A DNA stretch of 64,000 nt from Eupeodes corollae (Eukaryota > Arthropoda > Insecta > Diptera > Syrphidae). The stretch is taken from assembly GCF_945859685.1 (NCBI RefSeq), contig NC_079147.1, forward strand, positions 191,191,174 to 191,255,173, given 5' to 3'. Position 1 is the first letter of the stretch; each line of letters starts with the position of its first letter. Shown here one piece after another: positions 23,051 through 34,402 of the stretch. Made by a program: the position numbers and the translations under genes. A model generated the notes under the pieces. That model had not been told where the DNA came from, searched no databases, and worked only from the letters and a program-made list of their open reading frames with translations.

Positions 23051-24947
23051 ATGAAAAGGTAATAATTAATAAATTAAATAACATATCCTTAAATTTTTTT
23101 TAAAAACCTATATTACGGTTAAGTCTTCGAAAAACATAAACTGTGAGAGCTAGTTCGTCCATAAAGGTTCTGCAATTATTCTATATCTCATTGAGGAAGT
23201 TTTTCTTTAACTCCATTAAGTCAAAGTTAATAGGGACAATCACATAGGTGATAACTGTCTTAATTGAGTATTTAAAAGCTTACAGTTCTTCAATTCTATT
23301 TGATGAATCCCTTTCTATTATGACTATTTAAAAAAGATCCTTTATCCTTTTTTTTTAAGGTCAATAAAACCCTTTTCTCTAGAATAATAAATTATATGTA
23401 CATATTTACCTGCCCATATATTTTATGCCAAATTATTTAATCTCATTTAATTCCCAATGAATTTTAAATAGATACTTTATTTGAATTTTGTTAATGTTTA
23501 TATAAATAATGAATAAATGAATGTGTCTTCTTTCTTGTACCACTTTATTTCTTTATCCTTTTATAAACTTTTACACTACACGTATATGCATGTGTCCCAG
23601 AATCAAATATTAGCATAGCTATTAACAACAAATAAAAGACTAACTCGATTAGATCTGTTTACATTTTTGAAGGATTTTTAACCTATGTTATTTATGTACG
23701 GGACATACGCTTTATGTGTTGACAGAAAATTTCATTCAAATTAGCACCCTCCCTTTTTCTGGCTGACATTTTTAAAATGTGTTTTCTTTTTCTATTTTCT
23801 TCATTTTTTATGTTTTGTTGAACATCCTGTTTGCCTTTTATCCTGACGTGCTCTCGTGTATAACCATAACCATATTATTATTATGCAATAAATAAAATTA
23901 AAATGACAATGCACACCTTAAGTATCATAATATTTTGACGTAATCACTTAATTTAATGTCATAAATATTATGATTTTTTTTAGACAGTTGTCTCCAGGGT
24001 GTGGGTGAAAGTTGATGATAAAAAGGATATACATAATTATAATTATCATATTATAAATTATGAAGTTTATTATACTATTCAGATAGATGCTTTATTTGAG
24101 TATATAATATCATGTTCAGATTTTAAAGAACATGTTTATTGCATTAGATACATTGCTTTTATAAATTATAACTAACCACGTAATGACAGCTGACAATCCT
24201 TGTTTGAAATTGTATTAAATTTGGATCTGTTTGTTTTGACGAACTAAGGCTATTTGGAGACAAGGATTGTGTATTATAAAGCTTATTAAGGCATGAAGTG
24301 AAATCATGTAGTATTCATTTTTCTTGTACAGAATTTTTTTCAAAATAGAAAAAAGAAGATATCGGTCAAAAGTCAAAAATTGGTCATAAATATTTTAACA
24401 AACATTTGAACAGTTTTAAATATTTTATTTAATTAAACTAAAAGGATTTTTAGGAGCGTTTTTACAACGTTTGAAATTATATGGCGTTAATCACCTTTTC
24501 TTAAACTCTAGCCAATTAACGCCCTTTATAGGATCTCTGGTTAAACTTAAGTTGATCGCGCACGCACGATATTCCCATTAAAAAGGTAAAATACACTAAT
24601 AAATAAAAATAGTAGAGAGGAAGCTACAGGTCACACGAGTCACAACACCATTAAAAATAAAAAGATTTATGATTTTATATGTAAATTTATGTAATGTTCT
24701 TGAAACTAATTTAACTAATAGGGGGAATAAATCACAACTGTAAGAATATAAGGTATACATTAAATATGAGAATTTCTCCGGTGATATTATGTCACTGCAA
24801 CGAGCAGCAGCGTTCTTTAACCAATATTAACATACAATAAAGATGTTTTGCAAACAAAAGACGATAGAGTTTTGATGATAATATTGAATCTTCAAATTAT
24901 TTAAAATTTAAAAAAAAATAAAGTTTTTAAAGATTAAGTATATATAC
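23051..24947. other. AT-rich non-coding stretch
   Basis: No coding block or repeat family recognised. Frequent ATAATTAT-type runs (about 24030-24060). Confidence 0.4.
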
Positions 24948-25225
24948 TTTATAGTGACTGTTTATGCCCAGGAATGTCATATCAGAGACCTTGGTTTCAA
25001 TCTCTTACATTGCTACCTTAAGTTTTCTTTATTATGAGGGATTGACAAATCCTCTAAGAGTAATTCTTGTCATAAAAGGCACTTCCTCAAATTCAAATAA
25101 TCCGTTCGGATTCTGCAAAAAAAAACTGTAGGTCCCCTTCATTACTGACATTACTTGCACACAGGAATAATTGATAGTCACTTGAACCTAGTTCTATACG
25201 AACTTTTACACCAACTTATTTCTTT
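24948..25225 (+). mobile_element. tRNA-derived SINE copy
   Basis: The head region has a decayed B box (TTGGTTTCAATCTC, about 24991-25004). The body carries 'GGATTGACAAATCCTC', 'TAATTCTTGTCATAAAAG', 'CCGTTCGGATTCTGC', 'CTGTAGGTCCCCTTCATTAC' and 'GCACACAGGAATAATTGA' of the family. The 3' end is worn. It lies immediately left of a minus-strand R copy. Confidence 0.65.
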
Positions 25226-25234
25226 TAAACTTCT

Positions 25235-26720
25235 AATAGGTGGCTGTTGTAATCGGTTCCAATTGAAACTTTCTCGACGTTTCAAGGTGCTTATAATTTA
25301 AATGAAAGGTTTTCAGAGATATGTCTGGTGTATCTCCATACGAAATACAATTTTTGTCGCCCATTACCCATATAATAACATCAAAAGATGGAGAAAGAAC
25401 ATTCAAACAAAAATTTAATGGGTAGTCTTTTTTACTAAAGCGAAAAAAAGTTCAGATTTTGGTTAACTCAAAATATTTTAAGAACAATATGGCAAGCACC
25501 TTCAAATAATTTTCATAATATAAAAATCAGACATGATACCAATCTAGAATAATTAAAAAAAAAATATTTACAGTTTTTTAAATTGTTATTTCGAATATTT
25601 TATTCAAAACAATTCATTTAATCTCCAAAAAACCTGGTAAAATTTTGAGAAAAATCGAATTACATTTTATTTTTTAAATAAAAACAATACTAAAAATTGG
25701 TAAAAATTGACTTTGGCTGAAATATCTTTTTAAAAACTTAGGATTATGGCTTCAAAATAATTTTTTCTTGTTTTCAAAATTCTGTATAATTTACTAAAAG
25801 TTCGCAAACATTGTTTTTCTACTCAATTTCTTTTAAAAAAAATTTGAGATATTAGCTTGAAATTAATTTTATTTTATGAAAAATGTTGATTTCAACATTC
25901 GGTAATATTTAAAAAAAAAAGTGACAGTTTTCTCACAAAAAATAAAAAACTAAAAAAAAAACATTATTAAAATTTGGTAAAAATTTACATTCGACTCAAA
26001 TATCTAATTTAATCCTTCAAAAAATATAGTTTCCGACACTAATTAATTTTTGTATAAAAATCCAAAAGTCCGTTTTTTCTACGCAAATGTGGTAAAAATT
26101 GAAGTTCGGTCCTACATCTCCATATCTCGTGAACAATAGAAGACATTGACTTCCAATTTATTCCATTCATCCAATTTGTATTTATTTATATAAGAAATAA
26201 AAACTTTTAAAAAATGCTGCTATATTTGGTAAAAATTTGGTTTTAACTAAAAATCTCTTTGACAAATATAGATTTTGAAATTAAACTATTTCATTATATG
26301 CAAAATTTTGTTGTGTGTTGTGAATTATTGAATTTTGAAGAATATTCAAAATGACAACTTTTTTCACAAAACACGAAAACCTTCAATTTTCAAATTGACA
26401 GTCGGGTAATAAAGTTATCAGTGTTCAAGCTCCAAGATCTTTTCTCTGTTTTTAAATTTGATTCAAAAAAAATTTAAAAAAACTGATTAACTCAAATTTG
26501 AGACAGTGAATTTTTAAAAACAAATTGTTTGTTTTCTAACTACCGATAGGATGTCATGGAATCGTGTTTGGTTGATCCCAAATATCTCACGAGCCATTGT
26601 TTCTTTCGACACCAGTTTTTATTGCAATACAAATTGGTATGAAAAACAAATTACATTTTTTTAATTATGGCCAGCTCAGATATTTTATCAATATTAATGA
26701 AATTACTTTAAAAATATTTG
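25235..26720 (-). repeat. Dispersed repeat R, diverged minus-strand copy
   Basis: It starts with 'gtaatcggttccaattga', the reverse of the R right end, then 'tttctcgacgtttcaaggtg'. It continues with reversed core monomers (ATTTTGAGAAAAATCGAATT near 25647, AAAAATTGACTTTGGCTGAAATATC, GTGACAGTTTT near 25920). 26520-26720 holds another eroded R-like piece ('atatctcacgagccattg'). More diverged than the other copies, with internal deletions. It stands in inverted orientation to 21766-23050 about 2.2 kb away. Confidence 0.6.
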
Positions 26721-26999
26721 TTTACTGCGAGGAATCAGATTATTGGCATCAGATAAAATAATAAGAATAATTCAGCTTATAGTTCACCCAGACATCAGGC
26801 TTTTAATAATTCAGTTTTCTTACTTCAAATATAATCTTAATCAAAAATTAAACCCAGTTGAATTTGTATTAGAAAACTTCTAATTTTTGAAGTGTTACAA
26901 AAGGAATTTCTATTCGTAGTTCCTATCAAGACACTGTTAGTGATCTGTATTTACTAATAATGGTTTAAAAACATTCCTGAAATGTTAATGCTAGTGTGA

Positions 27000-27125
27000 A
27001 AAATTGTTTTTCATGAAAAGAATTACTCTTGGAGGACTTGTCAAAAGGCAGAACCATTTTAAAAACTTATTTAGGAAAAGGCATCAATTGAATCCAAGGG
27101 TTATGGCATGTCCGGATTTAGAGGT
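27000..27125 (-). mobile_element. SINE fragment, minus strand
   Basis: The blocks 'tcatgaaaagaattactctt', 'ggaggacttgtcaa' and 'aggcagaacc' match the reverse of the SINE body, with a worn head ('caattgaatccaaggg') to the right. The SINE 3' part is missing. Confidence 0.5.
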
Positions 27126-27469
27126 CCAGAGGCCTTGGGCTAGTAAAGAAGCGGAGGCTCCTCGCTCCCAAATTATTTTCAAAATAAAGTAAACCATTTT
27201 TTTCACAAGAGTTTTTCAATAAATAATTTAGTGTGAAACTAGGTAGATTCCCTTAGTATTAAACAAATACAAATACAAACAGAAAAAAGAATTATATAAA
27301 ATTAAATTTTAGAGTTAACGAACGGAACCTTTCGAGCTTTTTTAGCCGAAAATCGTTGATTTATGCTGATTTATAATTTTCATTTAGATTTTCGAGGTAG
27401 TTAAATAGTTCCGGCGATTGATTTGTTCCATAGTCCTTTTCCTTTTTTTATGAGTCAATCAAAGACACA
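27126..27469. other. Non-coding stretch
   Basis: Nothing recognisable between the SINE fragment and the hAT-like pseudogene. Confidence 0.4.
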
Positions 27470-28220
27470 AATTGAACCAACTCATTACCAAGACCATGCT
27501 CTAAATAATCCGGACACACTTCACCAATGTCTCTGTTGCAGCCTGCAAATTTTCAGCATCCATTTCCTCGATGTGATTAAGGAATCCAAATCTTGAACGT
27601 ATAGCTTCATAGGCATGCAATCTTTTAGTAAGAGAAACGGATAGCTGGGATAAAGGCGGATACTTTGTATTTTTCCTTCGGTGACAGATTTGAGTCTTGT
27701 GCTTTCACGTAATCAAGCAAATTCAACCTCACATTTCTCGTTCTGGTGCGGATGCGTAATTAAACATACACATCAGTATTGGATATTTTTTTGGCTATTT
27801 CCTTGTATTTATCAAAATCATTTCGTTTGGATTCCATGAAAGATTTCAATGATTCCAGTGCACGCATTGCTGATTCAAGAATCATTTTCGGATCTTGCAA
27901 TATTGTAGCGTTGAATCGCGCCAAGATATCGTTCCAAAATGTTACAAACAAAGCACCTGTAGAAGATGAGTTGCTTCATTCCTAACGATGTCTTTTTGCT
28001 CTTTATTGAAATATATGCTGGTTAGAGCTTTTCCGATTTTCAAATAGCTGTTGACTAAGGCTTTGGCAGCTTCAGCTCGACCAGACTAACGATTGTCGCC
28101 GAGCTTTTTCAAGAGTAAAAACTGACCCTTTTCTTCTCCCATAATCAGAATTCGATGCCGCTCTGTACTGGCTGTAAAAAACGTCTACAAATTCTGTACG
28201 AAATCAAAGAATTGAACAGC
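27470..28220 (-). pseudogene. hAT/ZMYM1-like transposase-derived pseudogene fragment
   Basis: The minus-strand frames read FFTASTERHRILIMGE, LLLKKLGDNR*S, RAEAAKALVNSYLKI, then VTFWNDILARFNATILQDPK and LESLKSFMESKRNDFDKYKE (ORF 27951-27760). They continue with RTRNVRLNLLDYVKAQDSNL and, near 27480-27560, EVCPDYLEHGLGNELVQF. This order matches the C-terminal half of hAT-derived proteins related to zinc finger MYM-type protein 1: the RW-type 'LSDTRWSCR' region, the 'FWN..L.R' helix and the 'SL..F....R..FD.YE' helix. Family knowledge: a transposase RNase H-like fold with a C-terminal dimerisation region. Several stops and frameshifts mean it is not a working gene. Confidence 0.65.
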
Positions 28221-28334
28221 CGATGGACAAATTACCAATTAGTCAATAATAATTGACCGATTCTTCATATGCACCAATTTAATGAATATATATGTACATA
28301 CATATGTACGAGTATATGCATAAGAACAAAAATT

Positions 28335-28420
28335 GTCCAGACACGGAATCGAATACCCAACCTCCAAAGTTGAGGGCAAGTACCAGCCCACTCAGCCATT
28401 AAGCGATTGGGATACTCCCT
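28335..28420 (-). other. tRNA-like sequence, probable SINE head or tRNA pseudogene
   Basis: Read on the minus strand it has a good A box, TGGCTGAGTGG (28398-28388), and a B-box-like ATTCGATTCC (about 28354-28345), roughly 33 bp apart. I could not pair the T stem or an acceptor stem, so a working tRNA is unlikely. It differs from the SINE head at 5714. Confidence 0.4.
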
Positions 28421-28724
28421 CAAGATGGGTAGTGAATTGGAATTACTTCCATTTGAGATTTTAATATTTCACTGATTGTAGTGAACAAATATATATCAAT
28501 GATTTCTGTTATTTAAGATTAATATAATTAAATAATCATGTATGAACAAAGTACTGTCGGCTGTAGGTAAAGGTAAAAGGGCAAAAGAAAAAAATCAAAG
28601 GAAAAGATGTTTACTAGTGTTTATTAGTTGGAATTTGAAACAAAAATCTATTGTGGGGGCCCCCGTTTGTGGAGACTTCAGTGCTTTCGTCCTGGTTGCA
28701 CTCTCCTTAATTCGGCTCTGGCCT

Positions 28725-28772
28725 CTGGAATGACAGTCATATGCACTAACCATCACACCACGGGTACTATAG
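28725..28772 (-). mobile_element. SINE head fragment
   Basis: The minus strand reads GTACCCGTGGTGTGATGG followed by TTAGTGC and a CCAGAGG block, matching the head of the SINE at 5714. The A-box region is clear; the body does not follow. The sequence beyond it (28640-28720) is unusually GC-rich and unplaced. Confidence 0.5.
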
Positions 28773-29039
28773 ATTTTGTGTCTTGGAACGCTTTGCTGCT
28801 TTAACTAATGAGCGTTCGATAAAAGTATCTGTCTTCAGACATTCTATAAATCTAATTATTGATTCACTTTTGAGATCACTGATTCCCAAAATAATTAAAA
28901 GTTCGATGTTTAGACGCAAGTCTTTTGGCTTGCCATTTCTTTGTTTGGATGGAAAATAAAATGTTTATAAAGCTTTCAAGTTTACTCACTGAATTCGTTA
29001 TTGATTATTTTTTTCTTTTCTTTTCAAGCTTCACTCAGT

Positions 29040-29700
29040 GAAACAATTACTGGAGTATAATCTAATGATAAGTTGTAGTTACTGTCGACATTAATATGAT
29101 TCCTTTTAATACTTTTAACTACAAAAAAGTGTATGAGGTCTGGCCAATATGTAAGCGAACCAGAAGAATAAAAGTTGGAATTTGGGTTAGGCAATCACAC
29201 TTTTTCGTCATACGTTTAGATCATTATTCGGTGCATTTAGCATTGAAGTCGCCACCAATGTTAGCTATTTTACGTCTAAGTTTTGTTTATCAATCCTTTT
29301 TAAGATAAGCTCTAGCATTTCTTTTATAGACGTTTCCTTCTTCCTTCGCAAAATTCTTCACAATCCACAAATTTTCACAATTTTCTAAGTGTAATTTTAT
29401 TGAGAACTATTATAACTTATATAACGGTTGAGTTTTTAAGCTTGTTCATAGCTTCTTTTTTTTCTGTTTGTGTTTTGGATTTCGTTAGTTCCTGGAAATC
29501 CTCTGTGACTTGCAGGACATTTCACTCTCTTTTCATTGTCCATAGTACAGTTGTTTGTACCTTTGTATTTAACACAATCAAACTCACGGTTGCAGTATTT
29601 TTGTGCATATCCAAAGTCTTGACAGCATTTACACTTTGGAAGTCTTTGAATTTCACGTTTGTTCAACTTAAACACCTTTGCTCATAATCGAAATTAATAA
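29040..29700 (-). pseudogene. Jockey-like LINE relic: ORF1 zinc knuckles and start of endonuclease
   Basis: The minus-strand ORF 29675-29436 reads IQRLPKCKCCQDFGYAQKYC, then EFDCVKYKGTNNCT, VKCPASHRGFPGTNEIQ. This is the nucleocapsid-type CCHC array of Jockey/Jock ORF1 proteins (CxxCQ.FGH...YC...C..C...H....C), with one His replaced by Tyr and some Cys lost. Further on the same strand, near 29245-29270, is IGGDFNAK, the conserved GDFNAKH-like motif of the APE-type endonuclease. ORF1 would bind element RNA; the endonuclease would nick target DNA. The relic is short and disrupted. Confidence 0.65.
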
Positions 29701-31375
29701 CAGAATTTTTAAGGAAACCCCTAAAAACGGTTAATCTCCATTTTTTTCTGAAAGGTAAGCCCGTTTTTTCATCATGATCTTTTTGTTAAGAAATAAAATA
29801 GAAGTTGTTATATCATTTTAAAGAATAATACAAATGTTACATGGGTTTACTACAATTGAGTTCTATTTTTTGATAAGAACTTTTTCTTTTCTATATTAAA
29901 TGATACACCAACACTGAAACAACCTATTCAACCTATTTGACTTATGGCTACTTTCAGCAAAAATGTTCAATTGATTTCAAGATTTTCCAATATAAATCCA
30001 TCATAGCACAAAAATAAAAGACCTCTAAAAGCAATAAGCTCTACTTTCAAACAAAATTTTAAAAGAGTCTATTTTAAAAGATATTATCATCAATATACCA
30101 AGAACCTTAATTTTCTTCCAAAAAAGGTTCAAATTAAATGTCAAAGTCTATAAAGAAGAATCTAAATCATATTATTAAGTATATAGCATCAAAGTATGAT
30201 GCTGATGCCTTAAAATCAATGTAGAACAACAACGACTAAATGTAAAGGATAAAGAGAATATGTCCACCCATCAACAAACCCCAAAAACCACATTGACAAA
30301 AGACTATTTTCTCAGAAAATAAAATATATATAAAAGCAATAAAAAGATATAATTTTACCCTTATTTTCTACTTATTATTTCAAAATAGCTTAAATTCAAC
30401 TTTCTCAACGACAAACAACATATTTCTTTTTTATATTTTCAATATAATACAAAAAAAAATTAAGAATAAAAAACATTCGAATCAATTTTATTTTTTTATC
30501 TTTTCTTCAGGGTAGGTGTAGCTCAAAAATATGAAAGAAAAGAGAAGCCTAGCTATTATCAATTTTTTATTTCAGAAGTTTAATAATTTTATATTGTCCT
30601 GGTTATGAGACAAAGAAATAAAAATACCCTTGTCGAACTTCTGAATATAAAGACACATCATACACACACATTAAAGAAAAAAGTTTCTATTTTGACCATT
30701 TTTGTATATCTACAACGTTTTTCCATTATATATTTAAAAAAAAAGGAATAACATGTCTCATAACGAAAACTCGGAAAAAGCAAGTTAAAGAAAGTTGATG
30801 GGAAGGGCGAATAGGAGACAAAAAAACTATAACAACTTTATTAAAATGTATTCTTCCAAATTCATTTTATTTCAGTCATACAGGGTGTTTTGCTGTAAAC
30901 ACTTATAACAAGTGTTCTTGTTCGCCAAATAAAATAGACAAACTAAAAAATGGTAAAAACGCGTGCTTCTGATATAAGTCAAACACATTTCAGAAGTTAG
31001 AAGATTTTCTATATTTTAATTTTTAGGTAATAAAAATAAACATTGCTTTTTTCCATAAAAAAATCATGTTAAAATCGTGGCCTTAAAAATAAAATTGAGA
31101 TTTGGGTTTGGACTTTGATATGAACTGTGGTAACTTAAATCCGTTTTTTCGATATCTGCTTACTAGTGACAGTATTATCTTTAAAATTATGGCAAAAATA
31201 TCTTAAAACAGTTTTTTCTACACAACTGCAATTGAATCTCAAAACAATGTATTGTTGTGTATTTTTGTCGAATGTGTTTTGTTAACAAGTGAACAATTTT
31301 GGTTGAGTCGTCAACTTACCCTTGTTGCTTCCTTTAATAGAAAATTGTATTAATTTTTATATTTTTGAATTTCCA
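29701..31375. other. AT-rich non-coding stretch
   Basis: Many AAAATA runs; no coding block. A CAGGGTGTTTTG motif near 30881 is a frequent transposon-end-like string, but I found no partner for it. Confidence 0.4.
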
Positions 31376-31843
31376 GGGATGGAATTGGACAAGGTGATAA
31401 TTGACTATCATAATTTTCACAGTCAAATTGAGTATCACCGAGCTTGTCGTCGTTTAAGCTGATTCAATTCAATTCAATTAGAATAAATTCAATTGATTCA
31501 TTGTTGCTATGTTATAATTTTAAAATATCTTAATAAAAATATTAAATTGGCTGTGTTTAAATAAAATTCTGACTTTTCTTGCGGTTTTTCGAATATCGTT
31601 AATTTTGTCCACCATAAGAATGTGTTTTTGTCCTTAAAAAATGATACTGAAAAAACATTCGTTTTTTGTAAACGTGTGGTAACTCTATTCAGAAACGACA
31701 TATTGTTGTAGGAAAATGACTATCACATTTTTTTTGTGAAAGCTTTTTAACTATCAATTTGACTATCAACTTATATAAATCAAATTCGATTATTTTGATA
31801 TTATTATTTATTTATCACCAATCACCTTAACAGATTCCATCCC
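31376..31843. mobile_element. Candidate MITE with P-element-like terminal inverted repeats
   Basis: The left end reads GGGATGGAAT TGGACAAGGTGAT (31376-31398). The reverse complement of the right end (31843-31821) reads GGGATGGAAT CTGTTAAGGTGAT, so 19 of 23 positions agree. Length is 468 bp, with no coding capacity (one 64-codon chance ORF). Four to five copies of a (T/A)GACTATCA-like motif lie inside. The inner part 'GATG.AAT....AAGGTG' resembles the published P-element terminus. No convincing target duplication flanks it, so the call rests on the inverted ends alone. Confidence 0.45.
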
Positions 31844-33185
31844 AGCTTTGTCTGGTATCTGAGACACATTAAGTTCATTGTAAAGTTTTTGAGACATGTG
31901 TAATTATTAATTCGTTTCACAAAAGTTGTTTCTTATAGCTCATGACAACATTGTATCTTGCCAAAAAAGTGTTGTCTTATTAAAAACAATTTGAATCAGT
32001 TGCTTCAACAAAAGATATAATTTAAAGCTGCAGGCAACAGCCTAGTCACTGATAAAGCTTCCGTTCCCATCGATCACCGAAATGAAGAATCAGTGAGCGT
32101 GGTTAGTAGACAGATGGAGGACCGTCTTGAAACCTACCGCGTCTTGTATTAATGTCTTGTGTTGTACATTTATGTGCTGAGTAGTGTGTAATGTAATGTA
32201 ATAATTTAAAGCTAAAGAAAGAAAATTTGGTGAGACAAAACACTTGACAAACACAAAAAAAACTTTAAGGAGATTTCCAAATTCCAATTCAACAATGCCA
32301 AAATGAATTTTCTCAGAAGAGTAACATAATTCTTAAAATTAAACCGAATGTAATAAAGTCGTTTTTTGAGACCCCAAAAAAAATATGCAGGTTGTATTAA
32401 AGTAATATGAAAATTTAGAAACAAATTCTGAAAATTTCATCGTTCACGTTTCTTATTAAAAAAAATGAACAAAAGCGTTACTTTAGCTGTAGGTTTATTA
32501 AGCTTTAAGAATTAATTTTGCTGTTCAAAGTTTTAACTAGAAAATTGCATCTAAATTCTAAAATGTCTGTATCTAAGTTTTACTTGAACTTTCCAAAAGA
32601 ACAAAAACAAAATATTTAAAAATTTGAATTTCAATAAAATACAAAGTAAAAAAGTTATAGTTTTTCTCATTTATACTTTTAAATATATTAAAGTTCAAAT
32701 TGTAGCACTTTTAACATCATAAGAATTACAATTACTGCATTTGCAGATTTTTTTATATTTTGAAAGGGCAAAAATTAAGAATTTTATTTTGAAGTCCCTT
32801 TTCAAAAAGATGGTTGAAACTCTTAAGCTAACTCTTCGCCTTATCCTTTTCTTGTTTTAAACGAGTCTCTGAAATGTTCGACCTATACGTTATGTGGATT
32901 TTATCATACCTTAAAGACATATATTATAGCTTCATGCTTAGGATGTTAATTAAATTCTGGTGAACCTCAAGGAAGTCACCTTGGTCCACATAAGTTTATT
33001 TTTATTTATTTTGTTTCAAATAATTTTATATCGCTTCCCAAGTCGAAATTTTGGCCCTATTTTCGTCCCCAAAATTCAGGTTCCTTAAGGTTCAAAAAGA
33101 TTTAAAAGAGGATCACTTTCTGTTAAGATTTTGCTCCACATTTGAACCTAATAACGGCAGTTATAGGACAAAATACGATGTTTAG
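31844..33185. other. AT-rich non-coding stretch
   Basis: No coding similarity. Short ORFs at 32090-32424 on the minus strand are AT-driven. Confidence 0.4.
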
Positions 33186-33189
33186 GATC

Positions 33190-33375
33190 AAATGAACCTT
33201 TTTCATCTTGAACATAGCTGTTTTCTTTGTTCATTTACTTTCTCTTTCTCTGATACTAGTTTATTAGACAATCTCTCACTCTCTTTCCTATTTTCTGATC
33301 TTTTACTTACTCTCTCTCTTTATCTTTCCTTAATGCTTTTGCTCTTACTCTGTCACTTTCTTTTTTTAAGAAATA
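33190..33375 (+). repeat. Polypyrimidine tract
   Basis: A strongly C/T-biased stretch rich in CTCTCTTT, TTTACTTTCTC and ACTCTCTCTCTT. It encodes only a chance Leu/Ser/Phe ORF. It could form unusual DNA structures or be a worn (CT)n microsatellite. Confidence 0.6.
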
Positions 33376-33474
33376 ATATAAATTATATTATAATTTTCTT
33401 CTTTTTTTGTTCCTTTAACAAAGAAGTTTTTAGTGCCATTATTGATTAATTTAAAAGTAATAATTCTTCGTCAA

Positions 33475-33615
33475 ATTGTCTTCGTCGTCGTTGTGGTCTT
33501 CGTCGTTAGTGTCGTCAACTGTACCAGCTCCGTCGTTACTATTTTTCTATCACCAAGTCCATCCATGTCATTTCCACCATCATTGTCGTCATTGTCTTCA
33601 TCTTCAACAGTGACA
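33475..33615. repeat. Low-complexity GTC/TCG/CAT-rich patch
   Basis: Interrupted GTCGTC, TTCGTCG and TCATTGTCTTCAT units. They produce Asp-rich (minus) and Val/Ser-rich (plus) chance ORFs. No splice signals of quality border it. Confidence 0.5.
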
Positions 33616-33789
33616 ACAAAAAAAATGCAAGTGAACGACCGGGTATGTTGGTAAAACTTCATTTAGGACGAAATGAGGTTCACAAAATATGCGTAGAAAA
33701 ACGCAAAGAATTCGAAAGAAAATCATTTAGGATGATACGAGGTTCATTTTTCTGTATGAAGGAGCAAATGAGGACAAAAGATTCAAGGA

Positions 33790-34345
33790 TAGTAATGACC
33801 TACAAGAAGATCTTAAACAATTTTGGGAATGGTGTAGTAAAAATAGTTTGATTTTAAATATTGACAAATTGGTGTTGTACTAGAAAAGCTAACATAACAC
33901 TTAGTTTCGCAAAATGATTTTTCTGAGAGTTCTGTGATCCTTATGTTATTAAAACTTTGTATGTTTCTTTTGTCACGCTAATTCTTCAATATGCTTGAGT
34001 TGTTCATATTGATATAGTAGAAAGTATTCAATGCATTTTTTTAAGATTTTGTCTTAATTTTTTCCATTTACCTGATAGACTTTTAAAACCTCCATACTTT
34101 CAAAAGCTTGATTGTTCTTTTTCTGGATATGATTTCATGTCCGTCGATTCTTTGTCGGTTGAATTTGAATCTGAGTCAGGCTAGGTTTAGAAAAAATGTA
34201 CCTCTTAGATAGAACTACTTTTAGCAAATCGAACAGTCCTTTTAGTCGATTAATTAACAAATTCTCTATGCTCATTCACTCAACAAATAAGAACCTCAAA
34301 TCTCCAAGCTTTAAGTTCGCTTTTAACGTATTTACTCAAGTGGAC
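33790..34345 (+). pseudogene. Jockey-like LINE reverse transcriptase, C-terminal ghost
   Basis: Frames read DLQEDLKQFWEWCSKNSLIL followed by NIDK (the region just after YADD in Jockey elements). Then come DPYVIKTLYVSFVTLILQYA (motif E/primer-grip equivalent), FHLPDRLLKPPYFQKL and a DFMSVDSLSV segment. These match in order the region following the palm in Jockey-clade LINEs. An A-rich run near 34352-34370 may be its tail. Heavily mutated. The family B element begins about 35 bp beyond it. Confidence 0.6.
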
Positions 34346-34402
34346 AGTATTTAAAAAAAAAAACAAAAACCTACAAGTAAAAAACGTAAGTATCATAGTG
34401 TG

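Noticed and set aside
31376..31460. TTTCCAG|GGATGG considered as an exon start
   Set aside because: The sequence is better explained as the left inverted end of a MITE-like element.
33475..33662. Asp-rich minus-strand ORF in the GTC-rich patch, considered as an acidic exon like 7607-7748
   Set aside because: No flanking T tract plus AG and GTAAGT pair; purely repeat-driven.
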